From: a virus
DNA length: 26,533 nt
Reading direction: 5' to 3' (one strand)
Virus record (IMG/VR): IMGVR_UViG_3300042888_000896
Span: 1 to 26,533 of that record
In this document: in pieces, positions 11,138 to 17,379 of the stretch
Position numbering within the stretch: the stretch's first letter is position 1
Layout: every line of letters starts with the position of its first letter
Position numbers and translations under genes: made by a program
Notes under the pieces: generated by a model
Seen by the model: the letters and a program-made list of their open reading frames with translations, nothing else
What the model was told of the DNA's origin: nothing
Database searches by the model: none

Positions 11138-11683
11138 CTATTTAGGAAACTTACTCATCCACATTCTAGTCTTAGGTGTTATGCCCTTCCAAGAAGACCA
11201 ATCTTCTCCACCCCTAGACATATAGTATGCAATCTCAGCATTTTTTACGGGATTGAATAACTCAGCGTTAGAGTCAAGATCAAACTTATCTCGTCTATCT
11301 GGACCCAATGTGTCAATCATATTAATCTGAAACATCCCATAGGATGAGTCCCCCGTCTTATGGTTTCCGTTAAATGCTAAAGGACGACCATTAGATTCTT
11401 TCTTGGCTATTGCCCAAGCCACTACTAAATCCTTGCCTTCAAATCCCACCAAAGAAAGCAACTTCTTTAATTCAACATCTGTAAGATGTGTCTTGTTTTC
11501 ATAACGTTCTAACATTTTTGCTTTAGAAACAACAAAAGCCACCTTGTGGGTGGCAGCAGGGTTTTCAGCCTGTTTAATTAGTAAGTTGTTTTCCGTACTT
11601 GATGCATTGGCAAAGTTGCTAAAGGGTGCTACAACTCCAACCATTGCTAGGATTCCAATCCAAGCCTTCAAATCTCTTCTCAT
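11138..11683 (-). CDS. Secreted lysozyme/lytic transglycosylase-like protein, 181 aa
   Basis: An N-terminal signal peptide (basic MRRDLK, hydrophobic core IGILAMVGVVAPF, likely cleavage after ANA at about residue 27) precedes a lysozyme-fold domain. KKES (catalytic Glu likely E96) and GDSSYGMFQINM (111-122) are the classic SLT / lysozyme-like pattern, followed by FNPVKNAEIAYYMSRGGEDW with the aromatic GGxDWSSW end. It should cleave murein glycan strands after Sec export, acting as an endolysin or a virion-independent cell-wall enzyme. Strong SD (AGGAGGT) and a complete promoter drive it leftward, against its neighbours. Confidence 0.85.
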   Translation of the reverse strand: MRRDLKAWIGILAMVGVVAPFSNFANASSTENNLLIKQAENPAATHKVAFVVSKAKMLERYENKTHLTDVELKKLLSLVGFEGKDLVVAWAIAKKESNGRPLAFNGNHKTGDSSYGMFQINMIDTLGPDRRDKFDLDSNAELFNPVKNAEIAYYMSRGGEDWSSWKGITPKTRMWMSKFPK

Positions 11684-11708
11684 AATAAAAACCTCCTAGA
11701 GACTAAAA

Positions 11709-11728
11709 ATGCTACTTGTTAGTAGCAT
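11709..11728 (-). promoter_or_regulatory. 5'-terminal mRNA hairpin of the lysozyme-like gene
   Basis: ATGCTAC (11709-11715) and GTAGCAT (11722-11728) form a perfect 7-bp stem with a 6-nt loop, starting at the predicted transcription start (11728). The stem is followed by UUUUU in the minus-strand RNA. It could protect the 5' end or act as an attenuator before the SD. Confidence 0.55.
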
Positions 11729-11734
11729 GTATTA

Positions 11735-11764
11735 ATTATAACATGAAGTTGGCCTCAAAGTCAA
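11735..11764 (-). promoter_or_regulatory. Sigma70-type promoter with -35 and extended -10
   Basis: Minus strand: TTGACT (11759-11764), 18-bp spacer and TGT-TATAAT (11735-11743), predicted start 11728. It is the one promoter in the late half with clear elements at both positions. It drives the lysozyme-like gene. Confidence 0.75.
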
Positions 11765-11810
11765 AATTTTTGTAACATTTTGGTAACTTTTTAATTTCTA
11801 TGCGGGTAAG

Positions 11811-11819
11811 TGGTATAAT
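11811..11819 (+). promoter_or_regulatory. Extended -10 promoter, near-leaderless
   Basis: TGG-TATAAT with ten bases before the ATG at 11830; the leader would be about 3-4 nt. No SD. A possible weak -35 is TTAATT at 11791-11796. Confidence 0.6.
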
Positions 11820-11829
11820 AATAAGTACT

Positions 11830-12357
11830 ATGGCTACTGGTTCAACTAATACTTATGATCTTCCGTACCCCGTTTTAAGCGACCCTGTTAATGTTCATGA
11901 GGACATTCAGTCACTTGCTGAAAGATTAGAAGATGTTTTGTCTAATGTGGGTGTACCGTTTATTTCTTTAGAGGTTAGAAACATATCTGGAGCATCAATT
12001 GCAAAAGGAACTCCAGTATATATTACAGGGTACACAACAAAGCCAACAGTTGAAAAATGTGATTCAGATAATTTATCAACTTTTCCAGTAGTTGGAATAA
12101 CACAGGCAGCAATTTCAAATAATACCAATGGAGTTATTATTGTTTCTGGAGTATTTGAAAACATCAACACATCATCATTTACTGCTGGAGAAATTCTTTA
12201 TGTAGCAAATGGTGGAGGACTTACAGATTCAATTCCTACAGGTGGTTCTGGAGCAGTTGCCGTTGTTGCAAAGTCAAATGCCACAACTGGTGTAATAATT
12301 GTTGGCCAGCCAAAAGGTAACGGAACTTGGGGGGCATTGAAAAATGGACTTGCCTAA
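11830..12357 (+). CDS. Tail fibre-like protein, 175 aa
   Basis: N-terminus MATGSTNTYDLPYPVLSDPV followed by NVHEDIQSLAERLEDVL is a familiar start of phage fibre/appendage proteins, with the short helix giving trimer contacts. The rest is beta-rich: RNISGASIAKGTPVYITGYT, FENINTSSFTAGEILYVANG and a GSGAVAVVAKSNATTGVIIV end, the usual 'GTPVYI...GEILYVA' fibre module. Start at 11830 is used because the near-leaderless -10 lies inside the alternative longer frame (11800). Its stop is overlapped by the promoter of the next gene. Confidence 0.75.
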   Translation: MATGSTNTYDLPYPVLSDPVNVHEDIQSLAERLEDVLSNVGVPFISLEVRNISGASIAKGTPVYITGYTTKPTVEKCDSDNLSTFPVVGITQAAISNNTNGVIIVSGVFENINTSSFTAGEILYVANGGGLTDSIPTGGSGAVAVVAKSNATTGVIIVGQPKGNGTWGALKNGLA

Positions 12358-12366
12358 TGGTATAAT
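12337..12366 (+). promoter_or_regulatory. -35 and extended -10 promoter, exactly leaderless
   Basis: TTGAAA (12337-12342), an 18-bp spacer, TGG-TATAAT (12358-12366), then six bases to the ATG at 12373. The TGG begins immediately after the stop codon of the upstream gene. No SD. Confidence 0.7.
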
Positions 12367-12372
12367 TTAACA

Positions 12373-12825
12373 ATGGCCGTATATAGAAACCCCAATGAGT
12401 CACCACTGGACCCTCAACCAACCCCACCTGCAACATATGACATTGGAAACAAGCCTCCACTTGTTAACTGGACTGTTGTAATTGGAGATAGCGCCTCTTT
12501 TAGAATTTATGTTGAAGATGATTTAGGAAACCCAGTAGACTACGACACTACGTCTGTTGGAGATACCGCTGGATGGGATATTGAGGCAGATTTTAGGCGG
12601 TACTCAGATAATGATGGAGACGATCTTATATTTACAGTATTTCCAACTCAAACAGAGTTTGATCAAGTAGGCGAGTTCACAGTTACAATATCTCCAGCAC
12701 AGTCTAAGCAATTAAGAACGGGCGATGTATTTGATGTTCAACTAAGTGACGTTAGTGCAGACCGTGTTTGGACAGTATGTCAAGGTGAAATGATTATGAT
12801 TGGTGAAGTAACGGATCAGGCATAG
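12373..12825 (+). CDS. Beta-sandwich tail/baseplate-type protein, 150 aa (VxxGD family, copy 3)
   Basis: A proline-rich N-terminal tail (NESPLDPQPTPPATYDI) leads to NWTVVIGDSASFRIYVEDDL, the motif shared with the proteins at 5122 and 6387. The following strands and the end VWTVCQGEMIMIGEVTDQA correspond to those of the 138-aa copy (WTPVVGTICVLGDVSGTL). Probably an adhesin-associated Ig-like/BppU-N-like domain. It is the clearest leaderless gene of the set. The next ATG lies three bases after its stop. Confidence 0.75.
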   Translation: MAVYRNPNESPLDPQPTPPATYDIGNKPPLVNWTVVIGDSASFRIYVEDDLGNPVDYDTTSVGDTAGWDIEADFRRYSDNDGDDLIFTVFPTQTEFDQVGEFTVTISPAQSKQLRTGDVFDVQLSDVSADRVWTVCQGEMIMIGEVTDQA

Positions 12826-12828
12826 TTT

Positions 12829-13170
12829 ATGGCAACAGTAAATATATCCAATATAGAGACAAGCAAAATAGTATCAGATATAAACCATAGTTCAACATTA
12901 GAAAACATATCAAAAGGAACATCTATAGCATCAAATATTGTTTTAGGTGTTTTAATCTCAGCAGCAGCAATATCTCCTATAGTTTCGGTTTTAGATTTAG
13001 CACATACCTCAAATTCAATTGTTGCAACAAACTATCCAGAAGTTGTTACGATTACCCACAATCTTCCATTTAGGATAAGCATAACTAATATTGGGATTGA
13101 AGGATACCGTCAAGATAATCCCCCAGGAATTGGGGTTCAGGTAATTGGTTTCTCTAACTATATACTTTAA
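12829..13170 (+). CDS. Hypothetical protein with central hydrophobic helix, 113 aa
   Basis: Residues about 38-60 (IVLGVLISAAAISPIVSVLD) are hydrophobic enough for a membrane helix or the core of a fibre; the flanks are Ser/Asn-rich. The C-terminal part is beta-prone (LPFRISITNIGIEGYRQDNP). No SD; the ATG is three bases after the upstream stop, so translation is probably coupled. No family recognised. Its last codons lie just before the promoter of the 13191 gene. Confidence 0.6.
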   Translation: MATVNISNIETSKIVSDINHSSTLENISKGTSIASNIVLGVLISAAAISPIVSVLDLAHTSNSIVATNYPEVVTITHNLPFRISITNIGIEGYRQDNPPGIGVQVIGFSNYIL

Positions 13171-13175
13171 CAATA

Positions 13176-13184
13176 TGCTATAAT
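13176..13184 (+). promoter_or_regulatory. Extended -10 promoter, exactly leaderless
   Basis: TGC-TATAAT and then six bases to the ATG at 13191. No SD, and no clear -35 at the usual distance. Confidence 0.65.
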
Positions 13185-13190
13185 CTACAC

Positions 13191-13631
13191 ATGGCGAAAA
13201 TATCATTAGCAAGTGTAAAGGCCCTGTTTCAGACAGGTGATAGACCAACTGAAGCAGACTATGTAGATTTAATTGATACCGCAGCAGCACAGGCAACAGA
13301 TCTAGGTTCTGCTGGTAACAATGAAGTAACAATCACTGGTATTGAGAATAGCACAATCTTTGATAATTTTACTGCCTCAGAATGGAGATCCGTTAAATAC
13401 GTGGTCTCATTAAAGAAGAGCACTGGAGACAAGTTCTTCACAACAGAGTTAACCATAGTTCCTGACGGTACAAATGATAATGTCAGCGAGTATGGAACAG
13501 TAGACAATGATGGGAATATTGGCACCATTAGCGTCTCTAGGGCAGGAGGCACAGTTAACCTAACTGTAGTTCCCGTGGTGGGTCAGACCCCGATTACCTT
13601 ACGCTACATGCGTACTGGTTTGAAGGCTTAA
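13191..13631 (+). CDS. Virion/tail structural protein, 146 aa
   Basis: An N-terminal helix-turn (SLASVKALFQTGDRPTEADY) resembles the start of fibre proteins. The C-terminal 95 residues (NFTASEWRSVKYVVSLKKST...ELTIVPDGTNDNVSEYGTVD) match in order the end of the 708-aa fibre (NIDAWAVATYSAAKYIIQMK...EMLVAVNGTNDVYVTEYADI), a beta-sandwich domain common in large phage structural proteins. Leaderless; the longest fibre follows 15 bp downstream. Confidence 0.75.
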   Translation: MAKISLASVKALFQTGDRPTEADYVDLIDTAAAQATDLGSAGNNEVTITGIENSTIFDNFTASEWRSVKYVVSLKKSTGDKFFTTELTIVPDGTNDNVSEYGTVDNDGNIGTISVSRAGGTVNLTVVPVVGQTPITLRYMRTGLKA

Positions 13632-13646
13632 CCAAGGAGATAATAA

Positions 13647-15773
13647 ATGGCAACCGTAACAAAAGATTTTAGAGTAAAGGCTGGATTAGTAGTTGAGGGC
13701 GCAACCGCAACCGTTGAAGGTCACGATATTCTTACAAAGAAAATTGCAGATGCAAAAGGTGATTTACTAGTTGGTACTGCAGATAATGCAATATCCCGTG
13801 TTGCCGTTGGAACAAACGGACACGTCCTTACTGCAGACTCTGCTGAAACAAGCGGAGTTAAGTGGGCAGCCCCTGCAGCAGTCGGTGTATTTGATACACA
13901 GATTACATTTGAAGGCGCAACAGCCGATGATTATGAGACAACCCTTACAGTAGTAGATCCAACAGCAGACCGCACAATTACACTTCCTAACGTATCAGGT
14001 ACAGTTGTTACATCTGGTGATACTGGTACAGTTACAGCAACAATGCTTGCTTCAGATTCAGTAACTACCGTAAAAATTACAGACGCTAACGTTACAGCAG
14101 CAAAACTTGCTACAGATTCAGTTGAAACAGCAAAGATTAAGGATGCAAACGTTACAGCAGCAAAGTTGGCTGCAGACTCTGTAGAAACAGCAAAGATTGT
14201 TGATTCAAATGTTACTGCAGCAAAGTTGGCTTCAGACTCAGTTACAACAGTAAAGATTCTAGATGCAAACGTAACAGATGCAAAACTTGCTGCAAACTCA
14301 GTTACAAATGCTAAGATTGCAGATTCAGCAGTAGATACAGCAGAAATTGCAGCAGGTGCAGTAACAGCAGCAAAACTTGCTACAGATGCAGTTGAAACAT
14401 TAAAGATTAAAGATGCAAACGTAACTGCTGCTAAACTTGCTTCAGATTCTGTAGAAACAGCAAAGATTGCAAATAGCGCAGTAACAGAAGGAAAGATTGC
14501 AGACTCTGCAGTAACATCTGCAAAGATTGCAAACGGAACAATTGTTAATGAAGATATTAATGCATCAGCAGCAATTGCTCAGTCTAAGATTGATGGATTG
14601 ACAACAGACCTTGCAGCCAAACTAGCACTTGCTGGCGGAACAATGTCTGGTGCAATTGCAATGGGTACAAACAAGATCACAGGTCTTGGAGATCCAACAT
14701 CTGCACAAGATGCAGCAACTAAGAACTATGTAGATACAACAGTTCAAGGAATTGACTGGAAGGCATCTGTAAAGGCAGCAACAACTGCTGCAGTAACACT
14801 TGCATCTGATCTTGAAAATGGAGACACTCTTGATGGTGTAACTCTTGCTACTGGAGATCGTGTTCTTGTTAAGGATCAGGCAACTGGTTCAGAAAACGGT
14901 ATTTATGTAGTTAAGGCATCTGGTGCTCCAGATCGTTCAACTGATGCAGATACAGGTGCAGAAGTAACTGCAAACTTTGCTGTATTCGTAGAGCAAGGAA
15001 CAGCAAACGCTGACTCAGGATTTACACTAACAAATAACGGTACAGTTACAATTGGTACTACAGCACTTGTCTTCACACAGTTTACTGGTCTTGGACAAAT
15101 TGTTGCGGGTACAGGATTAGACAAGACTGGAAACACTCTTGACATTGATTCAACAGTAGTAACACTAACTGGAACTCAGACTCTTACAAATAAGACACTG
15201 ACATCCCCAACATTAACAACTCCTGATCTTGGAACTCCATCAGCAGGAACACTTACAAATGCAACTGGCCTTCCAGTATCAACTGGTATTTCAGGTCTTG
15301 GAACTGGCGTAGCAACATTCCTTGCTACACCATCTTCTGCAAACCTTGCAGCAGCATTAACTGATGAAGCAGGTTCTGGAACAGTAGCATTTACTACTAG
15401 CCCAACATTTGTTACACCAACTCTTGGTGCAGCAGCAGCCACAAGCATTGCTTTTGGAGATGTTCTAATTGGTTCTAACTTTGGAACTGCTGGAACTTCA
15501 ACAACAAATATTGATGCATGGGCAGTCGCAACATATTCTGCTGCTAAGTACATTATCCAAATGAAAAAGGGTAATGACATTGAAGTAATTGAAATGCTTG
15601 TTGCAGTTAATGGAACAAACGATGTTTACGTAACAGAGTACGCTGATATAATTAGCAACGCACAACTTGGAACAACAGATGCTGTCTATGCAGATGGATT
15701 AGTTGTTCTTCAAGTAACAGCAGCAGCAGCAGATACCTCTGTTAAGATAAGCAAGACCTACATCGAAGCATAA
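13647..15773 (+). CDS. Large tail fibre, 708 aa, with 10/20-residue repeats
   Basis: N-terminus MATVTKDFRVKAGLVVEGAT, shared with the next gene (MATVNKDFKVKHGLNVAEGG). Then the KGDLLVG...ILTAD-type block (33-75) and FEGATADDYETTLTVVDPTA, also in the 16288 fibre. Residues about 128-310 are 10/20-residue repeats of the form TAAKLASDSVETAKIKDANV, a probable triple-helical or beta-helical shaft. A TKNYVD hinge, a 'GDRVLVKDQATGSENGIYVV' domain and TLTNKTLTSPTLTTPDLGTP follow, and the end is the beta-sandwich also found in the 13191 protein. AAGGAG is the SD. Tail fibre is well supported; the receptor is unknown. Confidence 0.9.
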   Translation: MATVTKDFRVKAGLVVEGATATVEGHDILTKKIADAKGDLLVGTADNAISRVAVGTNGHVLTADSAETSGVKWAAPAAVGVFDTQITFEGATADDYETTLTVVDPTADRTITLPNVSGTVVTSGDTGTVTATMLASDSVTTVKITDANVTAAKLATDSVETAKIKDANVTAAKLAADSVETAKIVDSNVTAAKLASDSVTTVKILDANVTDAKLAANSVTNAKIADSAVDTAEIAAGAVTAAKLATDAVETLKIKDANVTAAKLASDSVETAKIANSAVTEGKIADSAVTSAKIANGTIVNEDINASAAIAQSKIDGLTTDLAAKLALAGGTMSGAIAMGTNKITGLGDPTSAQDAATKNYVDTTVQGIDWKASVKAATTAAVTLASDLENGDTLDGVTLATGDRVLVKDQATGSENGIYVVKASGAPDRSTDADTGAEVTANFAVFVEQGTANADSGFTLTNNGTVTIGTTALVFTQFTGLGQIVAGTGLDKTGNTLDIDSTVVTLTGTQTLTNKTLTSPTLTTPDLGTPSAGTLTNATGLPVSTGISGLGTGVATFLATPSSANLAAALTDEAGSGTVAFTTSPTFVTPTLGAAAATSIAFGDVLIGSNFGTAGTSTTNIDAWAVATYSAAKYIIQMKKGNDIEVIEMLVAVNGTNDVYVTEYADIISNAQLGTTDAVYADGLVVLQVTAAAADTSVKISKTYIEA
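14040..14560 (+). repeat. Coding repeats of the fibre shaft (30/60-bp units)
   Basis: About eight units of 60 bp, with some half units, encode xAAKLAxDSVETAKIxDANV-type 20-mers. At the DNA level the recurring words are GCAAAACTTGCT, GATTCAGT and ACAGCAAAGATT. Such a run can change length by recombination. Confidence 0.85.
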
Positions 15774-15792
15774 TTAGGGACGGGAGTCAACT

Positions 15793-16245
15793 ATGGCAAC
15801 AGTAAATAAAGACTTTAAAGTAAAGCATGGGCTTAATGTAGCCGAAGGCGGTACTTTTGGTCAAGCAGTCGTAGTTGGCACCCCAACTGAAAATACACAC
15901 GCAGCAACAAAACTTTATGTAGATAGTTATGAATATCTTATTCCAACTGAAGCAAACGCACCAGCGGGTGCTGTAGATGGTCAACTTTATATTGATACAC
16001 TAGAGAATAGACTTTTATTTTTTTACAATGGTCAGTGGAATACAATGGCATTACTTCAAGATACCCTTGAGATTGCACAGCACATCCACGATACAGCAAT
16101 TGGTGGAACAGGACTCATTGTAAGTACATTTAAAGATGCAGGGTTTTATAACGAGGCTGGCTCTGAAGAAGATGCTGGATTTTACAATACTAACAGTTGG
16201 GCTGCCACATATGATGGCGGAATTGCAACAGAAGTATTTAATTAA
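15793..16245 (+). CDS. Short tail fibre / fibre cap protein, 150 aa
   Basis: Has the same start as the 708-aa fibre (MATVNKDFKVKHGLNVAEGG) and a TENTHAATKLYVDSYEYLIP hinge, both seen in phage fibres. The middle, PAGAVDGQLYIDTLENRLLF-FYNGQW, is a typical 'GxLYIDTxxNRLxxYxGGxW' fibre module. DAGFYN occurs twice near the end. GGGAG before the ATG is the SD. Probably a paralogous shorter fibre or the tip of the long one. Confidence 0.8.
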   Translation: MATVNKDFKVKHGLNVAEGGTFGQAVVVGTPTENTHAATKLYVDSYEYLIPTEANAPAGAVDGQLYIDTLENRLLFFYNGQWNTMALLQDTLEIAQHIHDTAIGGTGLIVSTFKDAGFYNEAGSEEDAGFYNTNSWAATYDGGIATEVFN

Positions 16246-16249
16246 AGCC

Positions 16250-16280
16250 TGATATAATATGACTATACACCTATGGAGGA
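16250..16280 (+). promoter_or_regulatory. Extended -10 with SD leader
   Basis: TGA-TATAAT (16250-16258), predicted start near 16265, leader about 23 nt with GGAGGAG before the ATG at 16288. Confidence 0.6.
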
Positions 16281-16287
16281 GTAAATA

Positions 16288-17229
16288 ATGGCAACGAGAA
16301 TGCAACAGCGTAGAGGTACCGCTTCACAGTGGATATCTTCTAATGCAGGCGACGGTCCAATCCTAAATGCTGGAGAAATCGGTTGGGAGTCAGACACAAA
16401 TAAGTTTAAGATTGGTGATGGCGTATCCTACTGGGCAAACTTAGACTACTTCTCTGACGTTAACTCAACAGTAGTTCCTATCTTTGGAACAAGTATTAGT
16501 TTTGAGGGATCAACTGCAAATGCATATGAAACTACTCTTGCTGTCACAGATCCAACTGCTGATCGTACTATTACATTTCCTGATGCCGAAGGCACAGTTC
16601 AACTTAGAGTTACAGATGTTTCAGATACAGAAATTGGATATCTAAATGGAGTTACCTCTTCTATCCAAACACAGATGGATACAAAGGCTCCACTTGCAGC
16701 ACCAGCATTTACTGGAACCGCTACAGGAGTTAACTTAACACTTTCTGGAGATTTGGTTGTTAATGGTACAACTACAAACATTAACTCAACTAACTTAGTT
16801 ATTGAAGATAAGAACATTGTTCTTGCAGATGTTACAAGTCCAACAGACACAACCGCTGATGGTGGCGGTATCACATTAAAGGGTGCAACAGATAAGACAT
16901 TTAACTGGGTAGACGCTACAGATGCTTGGACTTCATCAGAACATATTAATCTTGCTTCAGGCAAGACACTAAAATACAACGGTACTGATCTAGTTGCTGA
17001 ACAGTCTGGTCACTCAGGTAAGTATCTAACAACAGATGGAACTACAACTTCTTGGGGAACTATAACAGGATACTCAGCACCAACACTTGGTTCAACATCA
17101 ATTGCATCTGGTGCAACAGTTACAACAATTGTTGGACTTACAAAGGTTCGTTCAGACCAGTTTACAACACTTGATGCTGATGGATATGAAGTTGACATTG
17201 AAACAATGCAAATTATGGGTGCACTTTAA
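16288..17229 (+). CDS. Tail fibre with Mtd-N-like N-terminal domain, 313 aa
   Basis: Starts MATRMQQRRGTASQWISSNA and continues LNAGEIGWESDTNKFKIGDG, the signature of the major-tropism-determinant N-terminal domain (Mtd_N), which trimerises and mounts fibres on tails. It then has FEGSTANAYETTLAVTDPTA, a copy of the block in the 708-aa fibre, IGYLNGVTSSIQTQMDTKAP, and 'NGTTTNINSTNLVIEDKNIV', a widespread fibre repeat. The final IETMQIMGAL resembles the end of the 155-aa protein. Despite the Mtd-like head there is no reverse transcriptase or template repeat in the window. Strong GGAGGAG SD. Confidence 0.85.
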   Translation: MATRMQQRRGTASQWISSNAGDGPILNAGEIGWESDTNKFKIGDGVSYWANLDYFSDVNSTVVPIFGTSISFEGSTANAYETTLAVTDPTADRTITFPDAEGTVQLRVTDVSDTEIGYLNGVTSSIQTQMDTKAPLAAPAFTGTATGVNLTLSGDLVVNGTTTNINSTNLVIEDKNIVLADVTSPTDTTADGGGITLKGATDKTFNWVDATDAWTSSEHINLASGKTLKYNGTDLVAEQSGHSGKYLTTDGTTTSWGTITGYSAPTLGSTSIASGATVTTIVGLTKVRSDQFTTLDADGYEVDIETMQIMGAL

Positions 17230-17271
17230 TTAATTAAAAGTACTAAACCTTAACTTTATAGTTAAAGAATT

Positions 17272-17299
17272 AAAACTCCGCATAAAGTGGAGTTTTTTT
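17272..17299 (+). terminator. Rho-independent terminator after the fibre block
   Basis: AAAACTCCGC (17272-17281) pairs with GTGGAGTTTT, a 10-bp stem with one G-T pair and the 5-nt loop ATAAA, followed directly by more T residues. It separates the fibre genes from the RNR gene, so RNR transcription is likely independent of the fibre operon. Confidence 0.85.
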
Positions 17300-17312
17300 C
17301 TTTGTAAATTTG

Positions 17313-17321
17313 TGATATACT
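17313..17321 (+). promoter_or_regulatory. Extended -10 promoter for RNR
   Basis: TGA-TATACT, predicted start near 17328, 52 nt before the ATG at 17380. The position just after the terminator supports it. AAAGG is the SD. Confidence 0.6.
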
Positions 17322-17379
17322 TAAGACCACTTTGGAAAACTCAAAGTACTCATATAAATTTGCTTAGAAAGGTAAATAA

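Noticed and set aside
14040-14560. Repeated DNA that could be taken for a CRISPR array
   Set aside because: The units are coding, diverge at third positions and correspond to 10/20-residue protein repeats; no constant spacers.
16288-17229. Diversity-generating retroelement
   Set aside because: Only an Mtd-like N-terminus is present. No reverse transcriptase or template/variable repeat pair was found in the window.
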